Below are positions 33,630 to 42,590 of a stretch of DNA of 55,591 nucleotides, one piece after another. The stretch is from Calothrix sp. MO_192.B10. Lineage in GTDB: Bacteria; Cyanobacteriota; Cyanobacteriia; Cyanobacteriales; Nostocaceae. The stretch lies in assembly GCA_030065055.1 (NCBI GenBank), contig JASJDS010000060.1, positions 1-55,591 of the forward strand, written 5' to 3'. The notes below the pieces were generated by a model. It was given only the letters and a program-made list of their open reading frames with translations, made no database searches and had not been told where the DNA came from. Within the stretch, counting starts at the first letter, position 1; each line of letters begins with the position of its first letter. A program made the translations under genes and the position numbers.

Positions 33630-34775
33630 CTACTCAACGGCGCGAGTAAAACCAAAATGAGGTCTTGCCTGTTTCATATTAGGCATTAACCAAGCTAAAC
33701 CTTCAGTTGTACCAATCCATAATTTATTGCCAACATCAGGAGCGATCGCTAACACTCGACTAGAAGGAAGACCAGGTACTCGATCTAATACTGCACCAGT
33801 ATGTGGATTTAATCTTAGCAAACCATTATTAGTACCGACCCACACACTACCATCTTTGGCGAACTGAATGGATTTTACATTACGTCCTCGTAAAGGTGTA
33901 ACAGACCTCAAGACTGCACCAGTTTTAGGATTAATTACTAACAGGTTATTTGGCATCCCTGCCCAAATCAAACCTTCTGGGCTAGTTGCCAAGGCTTGTA
34001 CCGTTCCCCCTGGCAAGCGATCGATTTGCTTGATCACAAAAGCACTAGCAGTGTTGACTCGCACCAAGCGATCGAGGGTTCCTACCCAAAGTTGACCTTC
34101 TGCGTCCAATGTCAAAGCATTAGCACTCACACCAGGAAGTTTTTGCAATGTGGTCATTAACAACCCTTGGTCAGGGCTAATTAATGCTAAACCATTATCA
34201 GTGCCTACCCATAAATAGCCCCTTTTGTCAACCAATAAAGATAATACTCTTTTAGAAGGTAAAAATAAATTTTGTGCTGTAATTTCACTACTACGAGGAT
34301 CTATTCGTTTTAGTCCTCCATAGGTTCCCACCCACAAACGACCGACTTTATCTTGGGCGATGTCTCCAATGGTTAAATTGGGTAAGCTGACGCGGGCTAA
34401 TATTTTACCCGTGTTGGGGTCAATGCGGGTTAATCCTCGCCAAGAACCAACCCAAAGATTACCCGTATAGTCTGCTTGCAATGCACCAATACGATAGTCA
34501 ATTTCTACGGAATTCTCTTGTTTTTGTCGCTCATTGGGTAGGGGATTTGTTCTTGGTGGTGGAGCCTTAGCCGGGTAGGTGGGAGCTAACTCCGATGGAT
34601 TGACTTTCAATTTCGTTGGTTTTTTGGTACTGTCACTTTTTTGCGCGATGCTCCTGGGGAGCCGCTGCGCGATCGCCTGAGTTCCTATTCCTGGGAAACC
34701 TATGGTTGATAGTGCTACAACTCCCAATAAAGTGGAGATAATTAGGGAGCTAGTCTGATTGCGAAATAATGCCAC
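33630..34775 (-). CDS. Beta-propeller protein (Reg_prop repeats)
   Basis: This protein of about 381 residues has an N-terminal hydrophobic segment ([19 protein letters not shown]) ending in GTQAIA, probably a signal peptide or anchor, and a proline-rich linker. At least six repeats of the form LWVGTxxGLxRIxP follow. These are two-component regulator propeller (Reg_prop) blades, usually found in the periplasmic sensors of hybrid kinases, but no kinase or output domain is attached. The start is uncertain: GTG at 34775 has a GAGG ten bases upstream, and GTG at 34781 or a longer form to 34811 are possible. It probably acts outside the cytoplasmic membrane as a binding protein. Confidence 0.8.
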   Translation of the reverse strand: MALFRNQTSSLIISTLLGVVALSTIGFPGIGTQAIAQRLPRSIAQKSDSTKKPTKLKVNPSELAPTYPAKAPPPRTNPLPNERQKQENSVEIDYRIGALQADYTGNLWVGSWRGLTRIDPNTGKILARVSLPNLTIGDIAQDKVGRLWVGTYGGLKRIDPRSSEITAQNLFLPSKRVLSLLVDKRGYLWVGTDNGLALISPDQGLLMTTLQKLPGVSANALTLDAEGQLWVGTLDRLVRVNTASAFVIKQIDRLPGGTVQALATSPEGLIWAGMPNNLLVINPKTGAVLRSVTPLRGRNVKSIQFAKDGSVWVGTNNGLLRLNPHTGAVLDRVPGLPSSRVLAIAPDVGNKLWIGTTEGLAWLMPNMKQARPHFGFTRAVE

Positions 34776-35621
34776 GGTCACACATCCTCGTAGATACAGC
34801 ACCCATAGCAATCACCTCGAATGGCTGTGGGTTAATTTCAGTGTTCCCCTACTCGGTATTTTTTTTACGGTTTGGTGATCATTTTTCTGGGCAAGGCGTT
34901 TAGATCCCCGACTTCTATCCTAAGAATCCCTGTGATGTGCGGATATTGCTTCAGAAGTCGGGGATCTGTTACCTCGTTTTTTACTGGAGCAAAAGTATAA
35001 AAATACTCTTTTTTCTGGCAACACTTAAAAAACATTGGCGATCGCCGGAACATCGGTTCAAAAAGCAGAATACATATAACAAAACGTACATTTTTGTAAC
35101 AGAAAATTAACAAAAAGTAAAATAAATGTTTAATAACGAATTTAAATCAAAAAGTTAAGCAGATTGAAAGAATAACTTATCGGATTCTTTGATATATTGT
35201 GAGACTAGATACAAATTACGTGGAGTGCAATTTTTGTCTTTCACTCGTCATTTCCCCTCAAAGCCCATCAACAACAGTTGATACTTTGAGTAGGAGTCTG
35301 GAGGAACAAATAAAAAATTATTTTTATTCCTGGGAAGATGAAAACAGGGTAAGTACGCGGCTCTAGCGTGCTGATTATGTAAAGGTGCTGGGAAAAAGTA
35401 TCCTCAAAATGTCGGAGAGCGCGAGCAAAACTAGTGAATATTGTTGGATATCCACTAGGTATCCGTCTGTAGGAAGATTACTAAACCTGTACTAGAGACA
35501 ACCCCTAACACAATAGTGTTCCCAACCAATCCTGAGCGTGAACAGCGGATAGGTGATGATGAGGATAAGCGGCATGGAGCGTAATTTGTAGGTCAATAGA
35601 GTGACTCCTTGGAAGGTAAAT
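34776..35621. promoter_or_regulatory. Long rbcL upstream region
   Basis: This 846-bp gap between the minus-strand propeller gene and rbcL carries no convincing gene. Long leaders before rbcL are known from Anabaena, and its length and the spacing of hairpin-prone sequences (for example TCAAAG at 35255 facing CTTTGA at 35284) fit a long transcribed leader. GGAAGG at 35611-35616 is the rbcL ribosome binding site. An inverted repeat lies at 34902-34967. I could not place the promoter with confidence. Confidence 0.55.
34902..34967. repeat. Dispersed inverted repeat (AGATCCCCGACTTCT)
   Basis: AGATCCCCGACTTCT at 34902-34916 and its exact complement at 34953-34967 enclose 36 bp. The same 15-bp arms occur at 42520-42534 and 42565-42579 with a different core. 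It is a dispersed repeat family that can form a strong hairpin on either strand. Confidence 0.9.
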
Positions 35622-37046
35622 ATGTCTTACACGAAGACTCAGTCGAAAGCAGGGTATGAAGCAGGGGTAAAGGATTACCGATTAACTTATTACACCCCAG
35701 ACTACACACCAAAAGATACAGACTTATTAGCGGCGTTCCGCATGACACCCCAGCCGGGAGTTCCTCCAGAGGAAGCTGGTGCTGCTGTAGCTGCTGAGTC
35801 TTCCACTGGTACTTGGACAACCGTGTGGACAGACTTGCTCACCGACCTAGATCGCTACAAAGGTCGCTGCTACGATATTGAGCCAGTTGCTGGTGAAGAT
35901 AACCAGTATATTGCTTACGTAGCTTATCCTTTGGATTTGTTTGAAGAAGGTTCTGTGACCAATATGTTGACCTCCATTGTAGGTAACGTATTTGGTTTCA
36001 AAGCTTTGCGGGCACTACGTTTGGAAGACTTACGGATTCCTGTAGCTTACCTGAAAACATTCCAAGGACCTCCCCACGGTATCCAAGTTGAGCGGGACAA
36101 ATTAAACAAATACGGTCGTCCTTTGTTGGGTTGTACCATTAAGCCCAAGTTAGGTTTGTCTGCGAAGAACTACGGACGCGCCGTGTATGAATGTTTGCGT
36201 GGTGGTTTGGACTTCACCAAAGACGACGAAAACATCAACTCCGCTCCCTTCCAACGGTGGCGCGATCGCTTTTTGTTTGTTGCTGATGCGATTCACAAAT
36301 CACAAGCAGAGACTGGTGAAATCAAGGGTCACTACTTAAACGTAACCGCTCCTACCTGTGAGCAAATGTTACAACGGGCTGAGTTCGCTAAAGAGCTGAA
36401 CATGCCCATCGTCATGCATGACTACTTGACTGCTGGTTTCACCGCTAACACCACCTTGGCTCGCTGGTGTCGTGACAACGGTTTGTTACTACACATCCAC
36501 AGAGCAATGCACGCGGTGATCGACCGTCAGAAGAACCACGGTATCCACTTCCGGGTATTGGCTAAGTGCTTGCGGATGTCTGGTGGTGACCACATCCACA
36601 CCGGAACCGTTGTTGGTAAGTTAGAAGGTGAGCGCGGCATCACCATGGGATTCGTTGACTTGCTGCGGGAAAACTACGTTGAGCAAGACAAGTCTCGCGG
36701 TATCTACTTCACCCAAGATTGGGCTTCCATGCCTGGAGTAATGGCTGTGGCTTCCGGTGGTATCCACGTATGGCATATGCCCGCACTGGTAGAAATCTTC
36801 GGTGATGATTCCGTACTGCAATTTGGTGGTGGTACTTTAGGTCACCCCTGGGGTAATGCTCCTGGTGCAACCGCTAACCGCGTAGCCCTAGAAGCTTGTG
36901 TTCAAGCTCGTAACGAAGGACGCAGCATGGCTCGTGAAGGTGGCGACATCATCCGCGAAGCTGCTAGATGGTCCCCTGAATTAGCTGCTGCTTGCGAACT
37001 GTGGAAAGAAATTAAGTTCGAGTTCGAGGCAATGGATACCGTCTAA
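35622..37046 (+). CDS. rbcL: RuBisCO large subunit, form IB
   Basis: This 474-residue protein is the catalytic large subunit of ribulose-1,5-bisphosphate carboxylase/oxygenase. [14 protein letters not shown] contains the lysine that is carbamylated and the adjacent metal-binding D and E. The P-loop-facing [16 protein letters not shown] and the N-terminal [20 protein letters not shown], which completes the active site of the partner subunit, are intact. It fixes CO2 in carboxysomes. The ATG at 35622 follows GGAAGG; a GTG at 35601 would add seven residues that include this site. It heads the rbcL-rbcX-rbcS order typical of cyanobacteria. Confidence 0.99.
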   Translation: MSYTKTQSKAGYEAGVKDYRLTYYTPDYTPKDTDLLAAFRMTPQPGVPPEEAGAAVAAESSTGTWTTVWTDLLTDLDRYKGRCYDIEPVAGEDNQYIAYVAYPLDLFEEGSVTNMLTSIVGNVFGFKALRALRLEDLRIPVAYLKTFQGPPHGIQVERDKLNKYGRPLLGCTIKPKLGLSAKNYGRAVYECLRGGLDFTKDDENINSAPFQRWRDRFLFVADAIHKSQAETGEIKGHYLNVTAPTCEQMLQRAEFAKELNMPIVMHDYLTAGFTANTTLARWCRDNGLLLHIHRAMHAVIDRQKNHGIHFRVLAKCLRMSGGDHIHTGTVVGKLEGERGITMGFVDLLRENYVEQDKSRGIYFTQDWASMPGVMAVASGGIHVWHMPALVEIFGDDSVLQFGGGTLGHPWGNAPGATANRVALEACVQARNEGRSMAREGGDIIREAARWSPELAAACELWKEIKFEFEAMDTV

Positions 37047-37104
37047 TTTTTAAGTACAAGGTAAAAGTTTAAAGAGTAAAAGAAAATATTCTCCCTTCTT
37101 TTGA

Positions 37105-37220
37105 CCCCTTCGGGGTTCGCCATTTGCTTTATGCCGGGAAACCCCTTCGGGTTGCGCCACTTGCTTTATGCCGGGAAACCCGTCCACCGCAGTGGCTTAC
37201 CGTCCACCGCAATGGCTCAC
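37105..37220. repeat. Dispersed repeat inserted between rbcL and rbcX
   Basis: This block contains two GCTTTATGCCGGGAA units and two CCGTCCACCGCA units separated by small palindromes such as CCCCTTCGGGG. Nearly the same sequence lies at 53333-53420. It occupies most of the rbcL-rbcX gap without touching either gene. Confidence 0.88.
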
Positions 37221-37263
37221 TTTTGACTTATTACTTTTAACTTATTAAAGGCTGGGGTCAAGC

Positions 37264-37671
37264 ATGAATTTAAAGCAAATTGCGAAAGACACAGCGAAGA
37301 CATTGCAACGTTACCTGACTTATCAGGCAATTAAAACTGTGTTAGCTCAACTTAGTCAAACAAATCCTCCGCAGTGGCGCTGGCTAAATAACTTTTCCGC
37401 CGATAAAATTCAGGATGGAGAGGAGCTGATAGAGCAGCTGTTCCAAGAAAAACCAGAATTAGCTTTGCGGATTATGTCTGTCAGAGAAAATATTGCGGAG
37501 GAAGTAGCTGAGTTTTTACCAGAAATGCTTTGCACTGGTATTCAGCAAGCTAATATGGAGCATCGTCGTCAGCACCTTGAGCGAATTACGCAACTGAATT
37601 TATCTAACCCCAGTCTGGAGACGGAACAACAAGCCAATCCAGATCCTAATTTAGATAGTCCATCTGATTAG
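37264..37671 (+). CDS. rbcX: RuBisCO assembly chaperone RbcX
   Basis: This 135-residue all-helical protein matches RbcX, a dimeric chaperone that grips the C-terminal peptide of RbcL and helps form the RbcL8 core before small subunits bind. The conserved DTAKTLQRYLTYQAIKTVLAQL, PPQWRWLNNF and LRIMSVRENIAEEVAEFLPEML segments are present. The tail after residue 115 is variable, as usual. Its position between rbcL and rbcS is the standard cyanobacterial arrangement. Confidence 0.97.
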   Translation: MNLKQIAKDTAKTLQRYLTYQAIKTVLAQLSQTNPPQWRWLNNFSADKIQDGEELIEQLFQEKPELALRIMSVRENIAEEVAEFLPEMLCTGIQQANMEHRRQHLERITQLNLSNPSLETEQQANPDPNLDSPSD

Positions 37672-37715
37672 ATTTTGCTTAACGTAGTTCAAACATCGCA
37701 ACCCATTACAAAATT

Positions 37716-38045
37716 ATGCAAACTTTACCAAAAGAGCGTCGTTACGAAACCCTTTCTTACCTTCCTCCCTTGAGTGATGCTCAAATCGCCAAGCAAATTC
37801 AGTACGTATTGGATCAAGGTTACTTCCCAGCAATTGAGTTTGATGAAAACTCCGACCCAGCTGAGTATTACTGGACAATGTGGAAATTACCTTTGTTCAA
37901 CGCTAGCAGCACCCAAGAAGTACTTAGAGAAGTACAAGAGTGTCGTTCTCAGTACCCCAACTGCTTCATCCGTGTAGTTGGTTTTGACAACATTAAGCAG
38001 TGTCAAATCCTCAGCTTCATTGTTCACAAGCCCAACAGATTCTAA
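37716..38045 (+). CDS. rbcS: RuBisCO small subunit
   Basis: This 109-residue protein is the small subunit that caps the RbcL8 core of form IB RuBis[41 protein letters not shown] and [15 protein letters not shown] are all canonical. Length and motifs are standard for cyanobacteria. It lies 44 bp after rbcX and is followed by a strong terminator at 38114, so the core operon ends here. Its relative is the C-terminal domain of the activase at 40018. Confidence 0.99.
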   Translation: MQTLPKERRYETLSYLPPLSDAQIAKQIQYVLDQGYFPAIEFDENSDPAEYYWTMWKLPLFNASSTQEVLREVQECRSQYPNCFIRVVGFDNIKQCQILSFIVHKPNRF

Positions 38046-38113
38046 GATTGATTCGCTATCAATAATTAGCATTTGTATAGCGGTTCTATCGTGAACATCG
38101 TTCATTTAAGATT

Positions 38114-38149
38114 AAGAGAGGTGGAAATATCTACCTCTCTTATTTTTTT
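38114..38149 (+). terminator. Rho-independent terminator after rbcS
   Basis: AAGAGAGGT at 38114-38122 pairs with ACCTCTCTT at 38133-38141 over a 10-base loop, followed by ATTTTTTT. It lies 69 bp after the rbcS stop and separates the operon from the toxin-antitoxin pair. Confidence 0.92.
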
Positions 38150-38192
38150 GATATAATACAATGCATTAACTTGTATTATGTGCCTTAAATAT

Positions 38193-38459
38193 ATGAGTAC
38201 TACGAGCTTTAGACTAGATGAAGATTTAGAGATAAAACTAGACTGTATTGCTCAGTCCATGAGGCGTTCTAAGAGCTGGATTATTAATGATGCACTGCGT
38301 TGTTACATTCAACGTGAAGAGAAAAAGCAACAGATGCTGCGTGAAACAGAAGAGGCTCTGGCGGATTTAGAAGCAGGTAATATTGTTTCTGGTGAAGCGG
38401 TGATGAAGTGGCTGGAGTCTTGGGGAACTCAAACTGAGCAAGATGCACCAAAACTATGA
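38193..38459 (+). CDS. Ribbon-helix-helix (CopG-type) antitoxin
   Basis: This 88-residue protein begins TTSFRLDEDLEIKLDCIAQS and continues RRSKSWIINDALRCYI, the strand-helix-helix layout of CopG/RHH DNA-binding proteins. The C-terminal half (ALADLEAGNIVSGEAVMKWLESWG) is the toxin-binding part common in ParD-like antitoxins. An ATG at 38178 would add five residues, and the ATG at 38193 fits the fold better. Its stop overlaps the toxin start as ATGA. It would repress its own operon and neutralise the ParE-like partner. Confidence 0.9.
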   Translation: MSTTSFRLDEDLEIKLDCIAQSMRRSKSWIINDALRCYIQREEKKQQMLRETEEALADLEAGNIVSGEAVMKWLESWGTQTEQDAPKL

Positions 38460-38740
38460 CCCAATTACAGTTCTCAGCCAGTGCTCTTTCAGACTTGAAA
38501 AGGCTGCGAGAATTTATAGCTGTGCATAATCCAGAAGCAGCCGAAAGAATTTCTTTGAGAATTAGACAATCGATTGGTAAACTTGCGACTTTTCCCGCCA
38601 TAGGTCATATTGTTCAAGACTTAGAAGAAGTGCGAGAATTGGTTGCTGGTAACTATGTCATTCGTTATCTGTATATTGAAAGTGAGGATAGGTTAATTAT
38701 TTTAAGAATTTGGCATGGTAAGGAATATCGTGATTTCTAG
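38456..38740 (+). CDS. parE: ParE/RelE-family toxin
   Basis: This 94-residue protein matches the RelE/ParE fold: FSASALSDLKRLREFIAVHN, ERISLRIRQSIGKLATFPAIGH, VRELVAGNYVIRYLY and ILRIWHGKEYRDF. The ending IWHGKEYR is typical of ParE-like toxins, which poison DNA gyrase, while RelE members cut mRNA. The sequence alone does not decide between them. It overlaps its antitoxin by four bases. The pair lies between rbcS and rca. Confidence 0.9.
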   Translation: MTQLQFSASALSDLKRLREFIAVHNPEAAERISLRIRQSIGKLATFPAIGHIVQDLEEVRELVAGNYVIRYLYIESEDRLIILRIWHGKEYRDF

Positions 38741-38822
38741 TGCAAAGATTTAACTAAGTGTGTTTAAAGAGTAGAGAAACAATTTTTTTATTTGTATTAA
38801 ACAACTGAATGCAGATCATGTC

Positions 38823-39266
38823 ATGGTTATAGAAGCGTTAAACCCGAAAAATTTGGATGTTGCTTTAGAACTGTTACAAAAATACCAAGAATTCTATCAA
38901 GTAAATTCAATTGACACAGAAAAAAATCGTCAACACTTTCATCGGATTATTAATAATGAAGAACTAGGAAAATTATTCCTCTTGCAAGATAGAGAAATAT
39001 ATCTTGGTTTCGCCACAATTTATTATTCATTTTCTAGTACAATTGCCGAACAAATTGCTATTCTCAATGATTTATATGTATTAGAAAATTATCGAAGACA
39101 AGGATATGGTAAAAAATTGGTGGATTACTGTATAAATTATCTTCAGTCCCTTGGTATGAGTAGAATGAGATGGTCAACTACTAAAGATAATGCAATTGCA
39201 CAACAGCTATATAAAAAGTATGGCAATGGAAGTGAGTGGCTAATTTATTCCTATCAAATCAATTAG
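38823..39266 (+). CDS. GNAT family N-acetyltransferase
   Basis: This 147-residue protein has the GNAT fold with motif A as LENYRRQGYGKKLVDYCINYL, where RRQGYGKK forms the acetyl-CoA pyrophosphate loop, preceded by the strand AILNDLYVL. The C-terminal WSTTKDNAIAQQLYKKYGNG is a usual motif B. The substrate is unknown; small standalone GNATs may acetylate amines, antibiotics or protein N-termini. It is followed after 8 bp by the SGNH hydrolase gene, so the two may be cotranscribed. Confidence 0.9.
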   Translation: MVIEALNPKNLDVALELLQKYQEFYQVNSIDTEKNRQHFHRIINNEELGKLFLLQDREIYLGFATIYYSFSSTIAEQIAILNDLYVLENYRRQGYGKKLVDYCINYLQSLGMSRMRWSTTKDNAIAQQLYKKYGNGSEWLIYSYQIN

Positions 39267-39274
39267 TGATATCA

Positions 39275-39898
39275 ATGCCAAAGCTTTCAGAAGTGAGAAT
39301 TTGTTTTCTCGGTGAATCATTTGTCAATGGAACTGGCGATCCGCAATGTCTTGGGTGGACAGGTAGAATATGTGTCAATGCCAATCAAAAAGGTTATGAC
39401 ATAACATACTATAATTTAGGAGTGAGGAGAGAAATTAGCACTGAGCTGAAAAATCGTTGGTTGCGAGAAGTCTCTTATCGCTTACCCCAAGAATATGATG
39501 GTAGAGTTGTGTTTTCTTTTGGTGTGAATGACACAACAATGGAAAATGGACAAACCCGCGTACCAATAACAAAATCAATCGAAAATATTCACAGTATTTT
39601 AAAGGAAGCTCAACAGTTATATCCTGTGTTAATGGTGAGTCCACCACCATGTGCAGATAGGGAGCAAAACCAAAGAATTGCTCATTTATCTCAAGAGTTT
39701 GCTGTAGTTTGCCATCAATTGAATATACCTTATTTAAATGTGTTTCCCATTCTAGAAAAATCCTCTGTGTGGATAGATGAAGCGAGAAATAATGATGGCG
39801 CTCATCCTAGAGCAGCAGGTTATCAAGAACTTGCTCAAATTGTTAATAATTGGGATGCTTGGTTAAACTGGTTCCCTGAAGTTAATGTGTCAAAATAA
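39275..39898 (+). CDS. SGNH/GDSL-family hydrolase
   Basis: This 207-residue protein has the SGNH blocks: ICFLGESFVNGTGDP with the nucleophile S14, a glycine block near LGVRREIS, VVFSFGVNDTT with the oxyanion asparagine, and the catalytic NDGAHPRAAGYQEL. It is probably a cytoplasmic esterase or lipase-like enzyme, since no signal peptide is seen. The ATG at 39275 is preferred; an in-frame GTG at 39236 lies inside the GNAT gene. Substrates cannot be inferred. Confidence 0.88.
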   Translation: MPKLSEVRICFLGESFVNGTGDPQCLGWTGRICVNANQKGYDITYYNLGVRREISTELKNRWLREVSYRLPQEYDGRVVFSFGVNDTTMENGQTRVPITKSIENIHSILKEAQQLYPVLMVSPPPCADREQNQRIAHLSQEFAVVCHQLNIPYLNVFPILEKSSVWIDEARNNDGAHPRAAGYQELAQIVNNWDAWLNWFPEVNVSK

Positions 39899-39983
39899 AT
39901 TAACCGTTCCAGGGGCAGAGGGCACAGAGAGAGGAATAATAAATTTTTATGATTCATTTCGGATTGCTATATCTTTTTACTCA

Positions 39984-40013
39984 ATCTAAAATCTAAAATC
40001 TAAAATCCAAAAT
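39984..40013. repeat. Heptameric repeat upstream of rca
   Basis: Three TCTAAAA units and one TCCAAAA unit run head to tail, ending 4 bp before the rca ATG. No ribosome binding site is visible between the array and the start codon. Confidence 0.9.
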
Positions 40014-40017
40014 TGAT

Positions 40018-41229
40018 ATGAGTTATTACATTTCCCCCCGTTTTGAAGAAAAACTTTCTGTTTTTGTCACCAAAAACTACCTTGATATTCCGAATATGCG
40101 AGTTCCTTTAATATTAGGAATTCACGGACGTAAAGGTGAAGGTAAATCATTTCAATGTGAGTTAGTGTTTGAAAAAATGGGTGTGGAAGTAACTCACATC
40201 TCCGGGGGAGAATTAGAAAGTCCAGATGCAGGAGATCCCGCTCGTTTAATACGTTTACGCTATCGGGAAACCGCCGAATTAATCAAAGTGCGGGGTCAAA
40301 TGTGCGTCATCATGATTAATGATTTAGATGCAGGTGCGGGACGTTTTGATGCAGGTACTCAGTATACGGTGAATACCCAGTTGGTAAATGCCACACTGAT
40401 GAATATTGCTGATAATCCTACCAATGTCCAACTACCTGGGAGTTACGACGCTACACCTTTACACCGCGTCCCCATTATTGCCACTGGGAATGATTTTTCC
40501 ACCCTTTATGCTCCATTAATTCGGGATGGACGCATGGAAAAATATTATTGGGAACCGGATAGGGATGACAAGCTGGGGATTGTGGGGGGAATTTTTAGTG
40601 AAGATGGGCTTTCATCCCAGGAAGTAGAGCGATTAATTGATACTTTTCCTAACCAAGCTATTGACTTTTTTAGCGCCTTGCGATCGCGTATTTATGACGA
40701 ACAAATCCGTGACTTTATCTACGAAGTTGGTTTAGAACGCATATCTCAACGGGTAGTAAAAAGTCTGGAAGGATTACCAGAATTTAGACGACCTGATTTT
40801 AGCTTATCTCACCTCATAGAAATAGGTAACTTAATCGTCAAAGAACAGCAGCGAGTGGATAATTCCCGCTTAGTTGCTGAGTATAATCGTGTTTTAAATG
40901 TTCCACAGTACAGTACACCCACTGTTAAGGAGACACCAATTAGTCAGCCATCAACCAATGGCTCCCACCTCACCCTAGAAACCCAAGCACAGGTTAGGGA
41001 TTTACTGGCTCATGGTTACAAAATAGGCGTTGAACACGTAGATGAGCGTCGTTTTCGCACTGGTTCGTGGCAAAGTTGTAATGTAGGCACAATTGACGCA
41101 GAATCAGATGCCATATCTACCCTGGAAACTTGCTTAACAGAGTATAGTGACGAGTATGTACGCTTGGTAGGAATAGATCCTCAGGCAAAGCGGCGGGTTG
41201 TGGAGCAGATTATTCAACGACCAAGCTGA
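40018..41229 (+). CDS. rca: RuBisCO activase with small-subunit-like domain
   Basis: This 403-residue protein is a cyanobacterial RuBisCO activase. The AAA+ core has Walker A GRKGEGKS (37-44), a Walker B-like CVIMINDLDAGAG and conserved IRDGRMEKYYW. From about residue 318 the C-terminal region (LETQAQVRDLLAHGYKIGVEHVD..., RFRTGSWQSCN, YVRLVGIDPQAKRRV) is a RbcS-like domain, which in related proteins helps recruit the activase to RuBisCO or carboxysomes. It removes inhibitory sugar phosphates from RuBisCO using ATP. The ATG at 40018 follows a heptamer array without a clear ribosome binding site. It lies 2 kb after rbcS. Confidence 0.95.
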   Translation: MSYYISPRFEEKLSVFVTKNYLDIPNMRVPLILGIHGRKGEGKSFQCELVFEKMGVEVTHISGGELESPDAGDPARLIRLRYRETAELIKVRGQMCVIMINDLDAGAGRFDAGTQYTVNTQLVNATLMNIADNPTNVQLPGSYDATPLHRVPIIATGNDFSTLYAPLIRDGRMEKYYWEPDRDDKLGIVGGIFSEDGLSSQEVERLIDTFPNQAIDFFSALRSRIYDEQIRDFIYEVGLERISQRVVKSLEGLPEFRRPDFSLSHLIEIGNLIVKEQQRVDNSRLVAEYNRVLNVPQYSTPTVKETPISQPSTNGSHLTLETQAQVRDLLAHGYKIGVEHVDERRFRTGSWQSCNVGTIDAESDAISTLETCLTEYSDEYVRLVGIDPQAKRRVVEQIIQRPS

Positions 41230-41273
41230 ACGATGGTAACACAATTATTACTATTGCGATCGCTACAGTTCAC

Positions 41274-41600
41274 ATCTTGCACCACAAGATTACCCTCGAA
41301 AATTAGAGCCTAAAACCCTTGATTTAACATAAGGTGGGCACTGCCTAGGCTGTGTACTTTGATGGAATTTTCATGATTTTTGTTCATAGGTTTTTTGTGT
41401 CACTCTCGTACCAAGGCTCTGCCTTGGTATGTGTGGTGCTCGGCTCTGCCTCGATTTGGAGGCGGAGCCTCCAGCCCTGTGTTCCTTGCCAGAGTCAAGG
41501 AACAAGTCTTGTCAAGATTACCCTCGAAAATTAGAGTCTGAAACCCTTAATTTTTTGTAGGGTGGGCATTGCCCACCTTACTCTTATTGAGAAGGTACTT
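41274..41600. repeat. Interrupted MITE copy, inverted relative to 32387
   Basis: ATCTTGCACCACAAGATTACCCTCGAAAATTAGAG begins the element as two pieces of the 32387 repeat. The first copy ends at GGGCACTGCC (about 41345), and AGATTACCCTCGAAAATTAG restarts at about 41516 and continues through GGGTGGGCATTGCCCACC to a degenerate end. The element between them is an unrelated repeat. The two pieces look like a partial duplication flanking an insertion. Confidence 0.75.
41344..41506 (+). repeat. Dispersed element, copy 1 (CCTAGGCTGTGTACTTT)
   Basis: This stretch starts CCTAGGCTGTGTACTTT and ends AGTCAAGGAACAAG. It aligns in inverse orientation with 49098-49279, sharing the TGGAATTTTCATGATTTTTG block, the GGCTCTGCCTCGATTT block and the CCAGAGTC hairpin region. 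The middle differs by small insertions. It has no coding capacity. Confidence 0.8.
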
Positions 41601-41847
41601 TTATAGTTTGCCCATTCCCACATACCCTTAAATATCTCGTTTGTATATCCCAAAAGTGTATTTTTACACGCTAAACAATTTTATGACCGTAAAATTGACT
41701 AATAAATCAGTGGATAGTTGATGTGTGAGTTTTAAAAGCTATAACTTTTTGTTGCAAACTGCTAAACACCCATCGGATAACCGGTGTTTTATGTCATATT
41801 GCAAAGTAGAATAAATACGCTTTTGAACCAATAGGGAATCTCTGATT

Positions 41848-42486
41848 ATGTCTCTCCGTCTAGGTGATACAGTACCCAACTTTACCCAAGCCTCTAGTAC
41901 AGGTGAAATTAATTTTTATGATTGGGCTGGTGACAGCTGGGTAGTGCTGTTCTCCCACCCCGCAGACTATACACCTGTTTGTACCACCGAGTTAGGTACC
42001 GTTGCCAAACTAAAACCAGAGTTTGACAAACGTAACGTTAAATGCATTGCCCTTAGTGTTGACGATGTAGATTCCCATATGGGATGGATTGGTGATATTG
42101 AAGAAACCCAAAGTACAAAACTCAACTATCCTATTTTGGCAGATCCAGACCGTAAGGTTTCCGATTTGTATGATATGATTCACCCCAACGCCAATGCCAA
42201 GGTGACAGTGCGGACAGTTTTCATTATCGATCCCAACAAAAAACTACGTCTGACTTTAACCTATCCTCCCAGTACCGGACGTAACTTTGATGAAATTTTG
42301 CGGGTAATTGACTCCCTACAGTTGACTGACGACTATAGTGTTGCGACACCAGCAGATTGGAAAGATGGTGATGATTGCGTAATTGTACCCACACTTAAAG
42401 ATCCTGAGGAACTGAAGCAGAAATTCCCCAAAGGCTTTGAGGTAGTTAAGCCTTACCTACGGATGACTCCTCAACCCAATAAGTAA
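41848..42486 (+). CDS. 1-Cys peroxiredoxin (Prx6 type)
   Basis: This 212-residue protein matches 1-Cys (Prx6-like) peroxiredoxins. The active site HPADYTPVCTTE contains the peroxidatic cysteine C45 with the conserved P, T and V. The Prx6-specific C-terminal arm is present (DWKDGDDCVIVPTLKD and KGFEVVKPYLRMTPQP). No resolving cysteine of the 2-Cys type is evident. It reduces hydrogen peroxide and alkyl hydroperoxides in the cytoplasm using an external thiol. In cyanobacteria such proteins protect against photosynthetic oxidative stress. It converges with the dynamin-like gene, with an inverted repeat between them. Confidence 0.96.
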   Translation: MSLRLGDTVPNFTQASSTGEINFYDWAGDSWVVLFSHPADYTPVCTTELGTVAKLKPEFDKRNVKCIALSVDDVDSHMGWIGDIEETQSTKLNYPILADPDRKVSDLYDMIHPNANAKVTVRTVFIIDPNKKLRLTLTYPPSTGRNFDEILRVIDSLQLTDDYSVATPADWKDGDDCVIVPTLKDPEELKQKFPKGFEVVKPYLRMTPQPNK

Positions 42487-42519
42487 CTCCTCCGATGATT
42501 TGACGAGTCGCGGGTGTTT

Positions 42520-42579
42520 AGATCCCCGACTTCTACCCTACGGGAAGCCGCTAACGCGTCTACAAGAAGTCGGGGATCT
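42520..42579. repeat. Dispersed inverted repeat, second copy
   Basis: AGATCCCCGACTTCT at 42520-42534 and its exact complement at 42565-42579 flank a 30-bp core containing CTAACGCG. Here it lies between convergent genes, where it could also stop transcription from both sides. The arms equal those at 34902-34967. Confidence 0.9.
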
Positions 42580-42590
42580 ATTATCCACTT

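Larger units (their letters stand above)
41230..41847. other. Repeat-filled intergenic region
   Basis: There is no gene in this 618-bp gap. It holds an interrupted MITE at 41274-41600, the nested dispersed element at 41344-41506 and, after 41605, an AT-rich stretch leading to the peroxiredoxin gene. A hairpin CACCCATCGGATAACCGGTG lies at 41769-41788 and may affect the peroxiredoxin leader. Confidence 0.7.

Noticed and set aside
33470-33655. N-terminal extension of PanB on the minus strand
   Set aside because: The extra residues come from a heptamer repeat and a GC-rich palindrome, and PanB has its normal length from the ATG at 33469.
34865-35113. Minus-strand frame of 82 codons before rbcL
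   Set aside because: It runs through the inverted repeat at 34902-34967 and has no recognisable protein features or ribosome binding site.
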